Shown piece by piece: positions 24,088 through 35,745 of a stretch of 64,000 nucleotides of DNA. The position numbers were made by a program, and so were the translations under genes. The notes under the pieces are model-generated. The model saw only the letters and a list, made by a program, of their open reading frames with translations. It made no database searches and was not told where the DNA came from. Source of the stretch: Nectonema munidae (taxonomy: Eukaryota; Nematomorpha; Nectonematoida; Nectonematidae); the NCBI GenBank assembly GCA_030549495.1, contig JAUIRK010000993.1:1657501-1721500 (forward strand). The letters are read 5' to 3'. Each line of letters opens with the position of its first letter. Position 1 is the first letter of the stretch.

Positions 24088-25444
24088 TACTTGTATACAC
24101 TATACCTTCTTTGTTCAGTGCATGCGCTAAGTTGATTTATTACCATTAAAGAAATTTAAATACCATATTTAAATTATAATCTTAAAAAAACCATGACACT
24201 TTTCAGATTATATACAATTTAATCAAAATTTTTCATGTTTCACGGTGAGATAAGATTTTAATGACACCGTCAAAATTCTTCTCCATCAATTTCTATTGTA
24301 ATTATTTAAAGTTTTCTCATGTTTCAAAGAATGACCTCGTATTCTATGTACACCAATTTTAGTTCTAATTTGCCTTTTTGCAATTCTCAATTAAAAAATT
24401 TTGTTTTTTGTTTAAATTGCTTTAACATGTGACATTTGAAATTTTTTTTTGATATTTTAAGCTCACCCCTCATAGGGATAGTCTGTTTCCTCAAAGTCTA
24501 TAGTGATCTATGCTACTCAGCAGACATGAGAATGAATGAAGGATCTGATGTTAGCAAGTGGAAAAAGGAAACCTGTGCCATTTCTTCCTACTCAAGTTTT
24601 GCGAAATCATTCGAAGGAAAAATGTTTTTTGAATCATGGATTTCATGATCAAAGAGTCGTTTGAAAGTGTAAGGAGAACGAAGTCTTTCGTCATCGCGTT
24701 TTCCGAATAAAAAAGGAGGCAGGCTGAACAAGAGGCTTTGAAGTCGAAGATGAGGAGTTTGGTGTTGGAGACGTCAAAGCCGGAGAAGCGCGTATACATC
24801 CTGTCAGAACTTTGGAAGAAGATTCCCTTCACGATTTTAACCATCGTCCAAACCCAAAAGTGAGAAAATAGCAGGAAAATGTTCATACAAATGATTTAAT
24901 TTGTGATGAAAGTCATAGAAAAGAGTAAATCAATAGCATACTTCATTCATTTTTCATCATTAGCATTGCAAGTGCTGAAAATATAGGAAAGATATTATCG
25001 CATTGAAACAAAACGAAGAGTGTTTATGACTTTAAAACTCCAAGTCCATCATCATTATAAACCAAGGAGAGAAATAAATACGCATACTCTTTCTTATATG
25101 TTATTCATACGCATTTATGTATACACTATCTGATGATGTATATTGTATTAATACGATTATGTGTGTGACATGGATCGAGTTAAGCACTATGCCGTTATTT
25201 GTTTATTAAATAGTAATAGTAAAATGCAAAGATATCAAAAGATATTCATTTTTACTAAACCACAAAATAAAATCAAGATAGAAAATAATTCATCACCATC
25301 ATCACAATCATCATCACATCATCATCACCCTCCACATCATCATAAAAATGATTAAACTCATGACTTTTTTTACTTGTTACCGAAATAACTTAGTGAGATG
25401 GCAAACTGGCTCTTGGGACATTGCCGCAATGCCAATATGAACAG
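24088..25444. other. Spacer; coding-like patch at 24600-24850
   Basis: On the plus strand a frame around 24720-24855 reads as a charged segment ('AEQEALKSKMRSLVLETSKP') with an in-frame stop just upstream; a minus-strand ORF overlaps it. The base composition is more gene-like than the surroundings, but no family was recognised. A CAT/ATC-rich microsatellite lies at about 25286-25335. Confidence 0.3.
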
Positions 25445-28248
25445 TAGGGTGCATCGAATGCCCCGATATTAAAAAGATGGTAGGTCCCCTATTTTATTTT
25501 GTTTGTTATATAAATAAAATACATTTTTTTAAACAATTAACATATATTTATATTGCTTAATATGGCCACATAGCAATTTAATATTTAGTAAAATTAATTC
25601 GACACAAAAAGAAAAAAGAATAAAAATATTTGAATTTGGAAATCAAATAACTCAAGAAGACGGTAACATAGTTTGATTTTGTCTGCCAAGCTGCTCTCAA
25701 ATCCTTCTTTGCTTTCTGTTTCACATTCAGAAAGGAGCATCCAAAAAAGCCACAAAATGAGAATGTGCAAAATAAGCTCTTTTTAAAATAATCCCTTTTC
25801 ATGAAAAAGCAAATATTTGCAAAATATCTGAAAAAAGGGAATCGAAAGAATTATCGACTTGCTAATCAGAATTATAAACTACGAGCGATTCCACCATACA
25901 GAAGACAAACTACAGCTACAGTAAACAAATGTTAAGCATTGGAACAAAAACTTCAACAAACTTGTGTATTATAGCCATCAAATGTTTGGAATCTACAAAA
26001 TTCCAGATTTAGAATTCTTAAAATCAATGAAATTATACAGAAAAGCTTCACATGCAGGTCATGATAAAAAATTTGCAAAAAAGATAGAGCGTAAGTTTGT
26101 TCGCGAAAAAGCAAATACAAGAAGAAAAGAGAAGTCTAAAGAAAAATTTGCCACTCAAACAAAAATAAGCCTGAGTGAAGAAAACCAACGTCCTGTAGAC
26201 ATGACAGATCGGCCAAATAAAAGTACACATAGAGATCATCATAGAAAAAAGAGAACTGGAACAGAGGCTTTCATACCTCATGATATTCTAAAACGTCGAA
26301 ATTTGGTTTCTCTAGATACACACATGAAAATGGCACAAACACAACAATCTGCATTTACTAAAGCGGTGATTCAACAATCTGGAGTTAAAACAATTGCCAA
26401 AGATTTAAAAAATTAATGCATTTCTCCAGATTTGTGTACACTTCATTAGGACTCCAAGTTGGTAGCTTCATTGAATAATTTTAATATACACGAAAAAAGA
26501 TTAGCTGTGCTAGTGGGATCAGAAGATTCAACAAAACTTCTTGGCCTCCTGCATACAAACCTGAAACTAATAAAAAAAATTGGAAAAAGCAATTCTGAAC
26601 TTACTCAAAATTTGTTAGAGGAATGGAATTGCAAAAACAAAATATTCAACTTCACTTTTGACACTACAGCAGCTAACACTGGTCACATAAGAGCAGCATT
26701 TGTTGCTATCCAATAACAATTAAATTCAGCTTTGTTTTGGTCTGGATGTAGACATCATATTGGAGAAGTTCTCATCTGTTTGCATATTTTTGAAATAGAA
26801 GTGTCCAAATCACCAGATATTTCTCTGTTCATCAGATTTAAAAAAACTTCAAACTTATAATCAACCTCTTTCTTATCTTGATCTTTGTGAATTACAAGAA
26901 GATGTACTAGAACTGGTAATTAATTGGAAGCATAATGCTTTTAACCATCTTCTGAGCAACAATCCTACGTGATGATTATAATGAATATGTAAACTTTTAC
27001 TAATGCACAATGCGAACCAGACACAATAACATTTAAATCTCCCGGAGCATTGCATAAAGCTAGATTGGTGGCTAAACTCTATATTCCATAAAAATTTGTT
27101 TATTTGAAAAACAAATTAGACAACTTGCAAAAAGAACTATAACCAAGTTACAACAACCTGCTAAAATTCGAGAATTTGTAAAGTTTGTAACACTCGCGTG
27201 GTGGTTCAATACTTCAACTGCCGTTGATGCACCTTGAAATGATTTATGTTTATACCAAAATGTTTTGAAGTATAAAGCTGTAAATCCAATAGTGTGTTCT
27301 AGTGTTATAAAATCATTTAAAAGACTTTTATGGTATTTGAACGTTGAAATGGTTCCACTAGCTCTTTTTAGCAACAACAAAGTAAGTTCAGCTGTTCTAC
27401 GAAAAATGGCTAGCAAATTACTTTAATGTAAACCCGCACGCGACTCTATACTAACTCTATCAAATAGATTTAGTTCTGGATTTGGGAAACCAAAATTTCC
27501 AGAGATAACATCCACAACATGTTTATCAGACATGGTTGGAGATCATTTATGGTTTACGATAAATCAAATGAAACTAGACATCACATTCATGCAACTACTG
27601 GTATAAAAACTCACTCAAACTCTTGCATTTCACACTTCTAAAGTTAACGAGAGTCTAGAAAGGTCAGTGAAACTTAGTACTTATTATCTTAGTAGAACAG
27701 TATCAAAATAGTTTACAAGTCGTTGAACACAATGGGACAAAAGTTCTAAATCTTCGCACACATTTGAAAAAAACAATTAAAGTTTTTTCTGTATATATAG
27801 ATTATTTATTATATTAATTATTATTATTAATTAAAATAAAAAAATAACTAAAAATCTATGTTTTTATTACATTTAAAATTGCATAAATAGGTCTCTAGTC
27901 TAAACGTCCAAAAACTAAAACATCTAAATTTATAATAAATAATACTCATAAATAATGCTAAATACAGCGTATTTTATATCAAATTAAATTGCAGGTTTTC
28001 AGACCTTTTGATGGGTAACCTAGTGAAAAACAGGCATTAATAGTTTTTCTTATATCCTGAATATGACGAAAATAAATGATATAGAACATATATAACAAAA
28101 ATAAAATGACTAAGTCGCCATATTTAAACTGAACTAAATTGCCTGAATTTTTTCATGGCAAGTTTATTTATACAAATGGAATAAAAATAAATTGGGGACA
28201 GATTAAAGATTAAAGATTTTCAAAAAGTTGGCCATTTGATGCACCCTA
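25445..28248 (+). mobile_element. DNA transposon with TAGGGTGCATC inverted ends (FDTT/CRHH/AERGV transposase family)
   Basis: The left end TAGGGTGCATCGAATG (from 25445) is complementary to the right end CATTTGATGCACCCTA (ending 28248), 11 bp perfect then mismatched. The ends fit the hAT terminal consensus YARNG. The flanking 8-mers are ATGAACAG and ATGATCAT, matching at 6 of 8 positions, compatible with an eroded 8-bp target duplication. The element spans 2.8 kb and contains the transposase-like pseudogene at 25964-27780. Confidence 0.65.
25964..27780 (+). pseudogene. Transposase-like protein with FDTTxxNTG and CRHHxGE motifs (decayed)
   Basis: The first open part (25964-26416) has a basic region and ends with 'FIPHDILKRRNLVSLDTH'. 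After a stop, 26459-26716 reads 'KRLAVLVGSEDSTKLLG..', 'LLEEWNCKNKIFNFTFDTTA' and 'NTGHIRAAFVAIQ'. One stop later the frame continues with CRHHIGEVL and 'SPDISLFIRF'. Further on come 'SPGALHKARW' and 'SFKRLLWYLNVEMVPLALF'. I have seen this block order in many uncharacterised animal proteins annotated as hypothetical. The D of FDTT followed by C-x2-H resembles the DDE/RNase-H fold with the C/D(2)H motif of hAT-like transposases; that assignment is inference. Many stops: inactive. Confidence 0.7.
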
Positions 28249-28405
28249 ATGATCATTCCATTACTTGTACTAAAACAGTGATTTCAAACTACGGATCATG
28301 ACAACCAAATTGGCCACAAGCCTTTTCCGGGGGTGTAAATAAAAAAAGGTTGTACCCAGGCGCGTCGATAAAGGATCAGCGAAGCGGGTGAGTTATGATC
28401 TAATA

Positions 28406-28747
28406 CAGTCTTGGGCAAATACGCCTTCCGGGGTCGGATGCTGCTCTTTTCTCATTCTGGTCTTATGATTAGTCAGTTGTTCTCTAAATTATTTTTTGCG
28501 TGTGTGCACAACCCGTATTAACCATTTGGAAAAGCTTCTTTAACTATAGATTCCTTTTCCAAAGAACTTATTTTCTTAAGAATACAGAATTTTTTTGTCA
28601 ATTTCGTTTTAATTTAGATATTAAGTTTTTTCTATAAAGATATGAGAATCGAAAAAATTGTAAACTCAGACTTTCAAACTTGTGGCTCTTTATAAGAGAT
28701 ACAAAATAATTTATGGCTCTTTTTATGTGCTTATGCAGCCATCCCTG
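28406..28747. mobile_element. hAT-like MITE with partial 8-bp duplication
   Basis: The left end CAGTCTTGGGCAAATAC and right end (read inward) CAGGGATGGCTGCATAAGC are weakly similar. The flanking 8-mers ATCTAATA (28398-28405) and ATTCAATA (28748-28755) match at 6 of 8. The interior has repeated 'tggctctttt' words near the right end, common in hAT MITEs. Confidence 0.45.
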
Positions 28748-28755
28748 ATTCAATA

Positions 28756-29682
28756 GATAGAAAAATGGACATCAAGATGAATTCATTCAATTCAGCATTT
28801 TTGGGCATTTTCACACACGGTTATGGAGTCGGAAGCAACGAATTTGGCTTCAAAACAAATTGGCCTCAAGACACTTCTCTTTCAAGACACCTCTACTAAA
28901 GAGGTCATATTATTTTAAGGCCGAATTGTCAGAATGATTAATTTGTGAACGTAAAACACAAAAAATCTCTTTGTTTAAAAAACTTTAAAATTAAATATTA
29001 AAATTTCTATTAACAAATCAAAAAATAATAAAACATTTATTTTTTTATTAATTATAGTTTTATTTGTATTTTTAAAATTTGTATATTCAGGATCTCGTGT
29101 TGAAAGTCTAGCGAAGCGCAAACTTTTCGTTACTAATGCTTCTTATTTTGTCTGGCAGATTTCGAAGAACCGCAAATGCAAACAAAAGTTTTCTTAACAT
29201 TTTCTTTCAATCTATCGCGAAGAATGTTGACTCTTCTGAAACCCTAAGGCTGAAGTTCACCTCAAAAAAGTTTATCCGGTATTGGCCAATAAGGATTTGA
29301 CCTATACTTCAAAATTAAAAAACATCAGCTCAAACGAACGCTGTTGGATCAGGGAACAAGTGTTCCCTTGTGAGACAATAAAGTCGTGGCCTTAGTTAAG
29401 AAAAGCAGCACACGGATACCAACTACGAACCTGAAAGTTCTTGTGGACAAAGTTATTTGGTGTCTGCATTGATAATTTGCCAAAACTAGGAAATTTGCCC
29501 TGGATATTCTCATTCTTTCCTCATCGACTTTATAGTGTATCTGAGAATGGTCTATTTTCAAAGGTTTATTAACGTGGATGTCAAGGTAGGTTTTGTACAA
29601 GCGACCAAGGTCACATACTAGAAATATTTGGGAAGCACTGCGCCAACATATTTAAATCATAAAAAATTAGGGTGAGGTAGAG
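28756..29682. other. Spacer, no convincing gene
   Basis: A minus-strand ORF of 83 codons at 29349-29600 has no recognisable family. The words at 28838-28880 (gaatttggcttc..ttggcctcaag) reappear reversed near 29990-30030. Confidence 0.35.
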
Positions 29683-29815
29683 TTGGGTGATTTGATGGAG
29701 AAGGAAGAATTGCACCACTTGAGTGGAACTAAAGATTCGATGCTTTATTTGTACACAAGACCTTCATGTATTCAAAGCCAAGCATTCAGACTACCCTACT
29801 CACAAACACACAACG
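29683..29815 (-). repeat. Diverged SINE (family of 35602)
   Basis: Plus-strand words 'gagaaggaagaattgcacca', 'agattcgatgct', 'caagacc' and 'ctaccctactcac' align in order with the SINE at 23276-23405, including the tail and both box regions, though the B box is degraded. The ORF that overlaps it is therefore not a protein gene. Confidence 0.5.
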
Positions 29816-32147
29816 AAGAACGCTTTATACAAGATTTTTTTATAAGATTACCGTCTATAACTAACTCATCTAAATCGATAATGAATTCGAAGAAAGTATA
29901 AAAATTAGATACGCAATTTTACTTCACTTTCGAGTTATTTTTGGAAGCAGGTTAATTCAATCTCAAGACAATTCTGACATAAATATATTGATATTATTAT
30001 TGCCTTGAGGACCAATTCGAAAAGCCGAATGCTCTCGAGGCGGAATTGTCTCTAAACCTTGATTTTAATTGGAAAGCATAGAAAGTTCTTTTAAGTCAAA
30101 GACGGTAAAAAGGTTTAACAATTCAGAAATTATATAAAATTTCTTATTTTTGTACCATACTGATGTAATATTTATTTTGCAAGTCTATACGAAAAATGTC
30201 ATATTCTTGACATATTTAGAAAACGCCCTATTCTTATATTTAAATAATAGTAATCGTAGTGTCTATTATAGTCTCGGTGGAGCTGGAAAAGCTTGAGAGC
30301 GGGTCCGCAGGTTGTGGATAGTGGAACGGGCATCAGATATGGTGGTTAGCTGCGACATAAGCAAGCTTAACTTAGTTTGTTTGTCAATGAATTTAGCATT
30401 CGATGTTCATTTACCGTTGTTGAATTTATGGCTGTTATAATTTGCCGTCGTTCAATATACAGGTAATCCTAAAATCTTCATCCGAGAAAAGGTTAAGTTC
30501 TTTGATTTAGACTTGGTTATCGGATCAGCCTGGCGTCTATCTAGCAAAGGATCTTTGCCTTGCAAATATTCACATCTCTCTTTATTGGCTGGATAAAATC
30601 AATAATGCATTAATAATCGGATACATGTCAAAAAATTAATGTTTAGACGTCTTCTTTTGGAAATCTCTCTATTGTAAGCTCTTTACGTGAAAAATATATT
30701 TTGAGACAGTGTGTTATTGTCTTTAAAAGAAATTTTTGATTGTGAAGCAAAGCTTACCTAGAAGCATCTGTGTGATTACGCTGGCTGAAGGATAATTGAA
30801 AGAAAATGGTTTCGTTCATGAAAGATACACAACGCAATTCTTATTGAATCAGTGGAGTAGACACAAAATATTGAATTTGTATCATCAACTTAACTTCGTT
30901 ACTCTATCCCATTTCAATCAGTATTGAAAGTGAAATATATACACGGAAATTAACAAAGTGGATTCATCATTGAAGGGTCGTTTGCTAGCAAATTTGCCGT
31001 AAGAATTTGCTTAGTTCAACTTCATCAAGCCTACACCACTTTAGTAAGAGGCTCTCTACAGAAAGTGACTAATTACAGAGCACACACACACACATATACA
31101 CTTTCGAACTACAAGATATTACTTATGCACTTGAGTGAACTTCTTTTTAGTGGAAGAGTGTTAAAATTGAATGCGCCAATTACACGCCAATATAACTTCA
31201 ATTTAAAAATATCGATAACAAATAATGTTTGTCTGCACAAATATATATTATTATACATATATATAAATAGTCTTGTAATTGCCAAGATATTGAGATGCAA
31301 TGAAACAGGAATTCGTATAGCATATGAAAAGACGAAGTCTTTAATACTCTTCTCGTTCTTTCAGAACATTCTTCAAGCACTGAAAAGCCAAGATGCTCCA
31401 CGTAGAACTGAGTGCAAGTGGAGCGCCTCACCATGATATATTGTTATTATGGATACACTGTCTGTGACTTTCAGAAAAGTGGATGTTTTAATTGAATCAG
31501 AGAAAAATGCTTTTATTTTAAAGATATCTTTGACTAAGAAGTGAAGAAAGATGAATTCAGAGAAGGTGTGCGTTTAAAATGATGACGCGAGTCTGGATTT
31601 AAAGTCCTTCGTTTATTCATAACACATTTTGAAAGAGTTGCAAACTGACTGTATTGATTTTTACACCTTCTTACATACTCAGACACTTTTTTGTTACTTC
31701 GCATGTTAACGTTCAAGTAGCAAAAATGTTCAATAAAATTAAACGTGGTCACTAGGGATTGTTTATATTGTCCAGACATTTTCAAATCATCCCTTACTTT
31801 TTTTGGTGTTATATTTTAGTTAAAAAATAATATTAAAAAAATTTACAAAAAAATATTAATGTTTAATATGCACGTGTATTGCATAAGTAAATAAATAAAA
31901 TTTTGCCGAAAAAATAATTGTAGATGGCGTTAAACACATATAAAATTTTTTAACTTTATTGAGAACAAGATTAAATGTTTTTTTATTACTAAAATACCTT
32001 TTTAAAATATTAAAAAGTTTAAACAAAGAAATATAAAATATTTTTGAAAATAAAACGTTATTCAATTTTATTTGATAAACTAATAATATAAATAAAAATA
32101 AATTACCTCTGATTTTTATTTTGACTTTGATCTTTTTTCTCTAAAAT
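29816..32147. other. Spacer with short ORFs, none recognised
   Basis: Overlapping ORFs on both strands at 31065-31436 and 31534-31785 show no domain. A CA microsatellite lies at 31081-31094. A small hairpin is possible at 30002-30050 (cttgagg..cctc). Confidence 0.35.
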
Positions 32148-34560
32148 ATGTCTCATTGTACTGGAAGTTCTAATAATGCTTTTTCTTTATTAGGTAATGT
32201 TCCGGGACCTGATCACATGAATATTAAAGGTTGTAGAATTCCAACGTCTCAACCAGTTCATATGTTTTCTTAGTTTTATGGAAAAGTTTATAAATGAAGA
32301 TTCCAGTAAATAATCAAAAATAAGTATGCTCGCTGAGTTCAAAAAGAGTTGTTGAAGAAATGAAAACACACTATCATAGTGCAAATATACCTACTATAGC
32401 AGATAATAAAATTGATCAAAAAGTTCTTCTATTTTCATCTGGATATAGAAAAATGAAGAAATTGAAAGTTGAAAAGCATCAAAATAAAATGATTTTAGAA
32501 TTCAAAAGTAATTTAGATAAAACAATGCCTTTTTGGCCAAAAAATGTTTTAGAAAAAACGAAAAAAATGAAACTTGGAAAAACTGCTTTAAAAAAAAAGA
32601 AATTAATGCTGATATTTTGTTTTTAGGAAGAAAGAATTGGTGGTAGAAAAAAAAGCTTTTTATGTTAGTGTAGATGTTAAAAGTTTTACGTTGATTCAAA
32701 AAAGAAAAAATAGACAAAAAGCTTGCATTGAAAAGAAAAAAGAAATGTCTGTTGAAAAAAAATTTGTAGATAGCGATGATGAAGAGGACTTACAAGAAAA
32801 TATAAATGTTTCAAATATAAGATCTCATAAAAGATGTAAAAAAAAAGTGAAACTAGAATATTTGTACCACACGATATTTTAAAAAAAAACGTAGTTTCTA
32901 TACGTTAATTAGAAACAATGTTTCGCCAACAGCACCTGCTACTATTCTTTAATCTTTTATAGAAGCTTGTAAAGGTGATGCATGCAAAATAAATCTACAT
33001 CCTTCTCAAGCTTATAAATATAAAGTTGTAGTTCTAAAAGAAACAGCCTGTAAAATTAAAAACTCGTGGAATCCAACAACCTTTTTAAATTTGCACTGGC
33101 ATGGAAAATTGCTTCCTACATTGAAAAGTAAATTTTATTAGGAGGAGCGAATGCCAGTTGTTGTTTCAAACAATAGCATGGGTAAGCTACTTGGAGAGCC
33201 TTTTATAAATTCATATGGGAAAAATAAGGGAGGAGAAGTGCTCTCAAGTGTTTCTGTATATTTGCTTAAAAAAAATGGGGTTGTAGGGAGTTTGTCAAAA
33301 GAATGGTCTTTGAGAGCACAAGTCTTAACACTAGACTTTTGTCTGCAACATGCGTTTCTATTCAGAATAAACTTAAAAAGCCACTTCTCTGGTGTCTTTG
33401 CAGACATCATATTGGTGAAATTTTGTTAAAAAAGTATTAGAAGATATGAAAAATTACGACACTTCTGAACCAGAATATGATCTTTTTAATAAATTTGGAA
33501 AAAATTTCAAAGTATCATCTTTAAATGAGAGATCCAAATACACTTTCTATGAAAGAAGTAAAGATAAAAGTAAAATTGTTAACTTTTCTAAAGATATATT
33601 AAATAAGAAATTTCTTCTATAATAAGAACTTCTACTTTTAAGCCTCATGTATTTTGATGGTGAAAAAAGTTTTGTAAAATTTAGAGTACCAGGTTCTATT
33701 AATAAAACAAGATGAATGTTTATAATTATTTATTGTTCAAAAATTGTTATGTTAAAAATGAAAATATCGGAAAAAATTTCAAAAGACTTTTTATCATCAG
33801 ATCGAATCAAAAAAATGACGGCTTTCATTAATTTCTGCACCTTTACGTATTTACCGTGGTGGTATACTGTATAGATACAGTATTAAACGACTTGATGCTG
33901 ATTAATTCATTTATCGAAGAAGAAAACTCTATGATGGTTTCTGCAAAAAAAGTTTATATGAACCATCTTTGGTCCTTAGTGAAGAAATTATTCCAATATC
34001 TATTTTCAGTAAAAAGTTGATATCAGTCAAAAAAAAAAGAAAATTGTGGAAAGTTTGTTGAAAGAGATTATAATTTTAGTCAAAAACATGGTAGAAGGAT
34101 ATGGAAAACTTTATTCCTCAAAAAAGAAAAACTCAGTAAAGGAGTTGAATTGAATCATCTGGTTGGAAAGTCTTCTTGTTCTTTCTTCAAGCATATGAAT
34201 TTAAATGAATGTTTTTTATCTTTGGAAGTTGAAAAGTGGAAAGATGATATATATTTTATTAATGCACGTAACATTTATTCTAATATCTGTGTAATCAATG
34301 ATAATGCAGAAAGAGGAGTTAGTTAGCGTCTGTTTATATTCGTTCCACGCGTGATAAAGAGAGATGTCTGGATATTTTACAAGTGGTTGAAAATGATAGA
34401 AAAAAATTTGAAAATAGTAAGAGAATATTAAATCTTTTAATTGAACATGTAAATATTTTTTTATATATACTTTGGATATTTTTAATTTTGTCAATGAAAT
34501 AAATAAAATTGACGGCATTTTTTGAAAATCTATGCAAAATAAAATTTGCATCTTGGAACA
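32148..34560 (+). pseudogene. Second FDTT/CRHH/AERGV-family transposase-like gene (decayed)
   Basis: An ATG at 32148 opens 'MSHCTGSSNNAFSLLGNVPG' and 'GCRIPTSQPV', the N-terminal block of this family. Later pieces in three frames give a lysine-rich region (32360-32880), the 'HDIL' block also seen in the copy at 25964, 'TTFLNLHWHGKLLPT', 'ERMPVVVSNNSMGKLLG' (33148-33195), a motif reading FEST where FDTT is expected, LLWCLCRHHIGEILLKKV (33390-33435), and near the C terminus NDNAERGV and 'RDKERCLDILQVVENDRKKF' (34290-34410). The E in AERGV is a candidate third catalytic residue (inference). The D-to-E change and many stops make it inactive. TAGGGTGCATC ends like those of the 25445 element were not found, so it is a different subfamily. 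Confidence 0.65.
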
Positions 34561-35601
34561 CCTAAACATATTTCAAATTTAATGAAAATTTAAATTTATT
34601 ATTTTTTCATCAATTTAAATGATAGAAAAAAATATGGGCCTGTCAGCGGCAATTCTAGGGGCAAAGGAAACATCCTAGTCGCTTAAAAACTTTAGGAGGG
34701 GCTATATGAAAGGTTAGCCATTTAATCCGGGACAATTAAACTCATGCCTATTTTATAGGGTAAAATCCAACCTAAAATCTAGTATTTTAAAAATTAATAT
34801 ACCTTAAAAACTCTAAATTTTTGATAACATCTTTGATATCCGTTTTTTTAATTAAGACTTTGAGTTTTTCTCAATTGCAGACCTGGCCAATAACAGATTT
34901 TGAGAGATCATTTTCGAAAATTTTCGCATATTTGGAGCCTCTTGCGAAATCGACTTTCAACAAAAAAACAAAAACTGGTGGAATTAAATTTTTTGAAGTT
35001 TAATTGACTTTTTATTGAACTTGGAAATTCAACTTTAAATTCAACTTTAACTTTTGCGATATTTAAATTCTGCACTTTTTCAACTATACAATATATTTTA
35101 CGTTTTTTTATTATATAGGTTTTAATATAATTAAATATAAAATATACAGCATGCAAAGCCTTATCAGTGGCATTAATTAACGCAGTAATTTTTGCAAATT
35201 CGGCATATGTCTTCTCTGGTCGTTAACCGGTTAGAATGATAATCACGGGGACCAATTTTGGCAAAATAGAATTTTAAACTAAGAACAGGAGCAATCATCC
35301 TGAATTTCTAAGTAAAGAATACGCCCATTTTTAACATTATCCAAGCTCCTCTTCTTACAAAATTCGTGTTTACAGCGAAGTATGCTAATTGTGTGGTGAA
35401 AAAATTTGCAAAATAATAAGTCGGTTTTTTGAAAAAACGAAAAAGCCTACAATAAAATTCAAGGACAAGCGTCAATGTACAAAAATTGAAATTGTTTTTC
35501 CTATATCTTTGTTCATAAAATACATGGATTCTAACGTCTATTTAAAAATATAATGAAAAATGGAAAAATTATTTTTAAATATTTTTTATCAAGTTTTGAT
35601 G
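34561..35601. other. AT-rich spacer, nothing recognised
   Basis: A GC-richer patch at 34630-34740 (gggcctgtcagcggc..) may be a MITE end, but no partner end was found. Short ORFs around 34821-35156 have no motif. Confidence 0.35.
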
Positions 35602-35745
35602 TTCATGAGGCGTGAGTAAGGTTGGTTAGATACTCGGTTTCGATAACTCAAGGTATTGGGTTCGATCCCGCATCAAGTCTCCTTTCTTCAAAGTTCAATA
35701 CAAGCGGCGAAATTGTGTATTTTCGATAAAAACACTCCACGGTAA
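35602..35745 (+). repeat. tRNA-derived SINE, best-preserved copy
   Basis: An A-box-like 'gtgagtaaggttggttag' (about 35612-35629) and a B box 'gggttcgatcccg' (35658-35670) are spaced as in tRNA-derived polymerase III promoters. A family-specific body 'catcaagtctcctttc' and 'aagcggcgaaattgtg' follows. Other copies: 16812, 23276, 29683 and 62800. It is not a tRNA gene, as acceptor and anticodon stems are not clean. Confidence 0.75.

Noticed and set aside
24551-24886. 111-codon minus-strand ORF
   Set aside because: A competing plus-strand frame with better charge composition covers the same bases and neither matches a known family.
25286-25335. His/Ser-rich ORF end (SSSHHHHPPHHH)
   Set aside because: Produced by a CAT/ATC microsatellite.
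28838-30060. Long-range inverted words (ttggcctcaag) as ends of a 1.2-kb element
   Set aside because: The match is short and broken, with no flanking duplication; left as coincidence or a decayed element.
31065-31436. 123-codon ORF overlapped by two minus-strand ORFs
   Set aside because: No recognisable motif; begins in a CA microsatellite; competing frames of similar length.
35602-35745. Possible functional tRNA gene
   Set aside because: A and B boxes are present, but no clean acceptor or anticodon arms; related copies at several sites mark it as a SINE.
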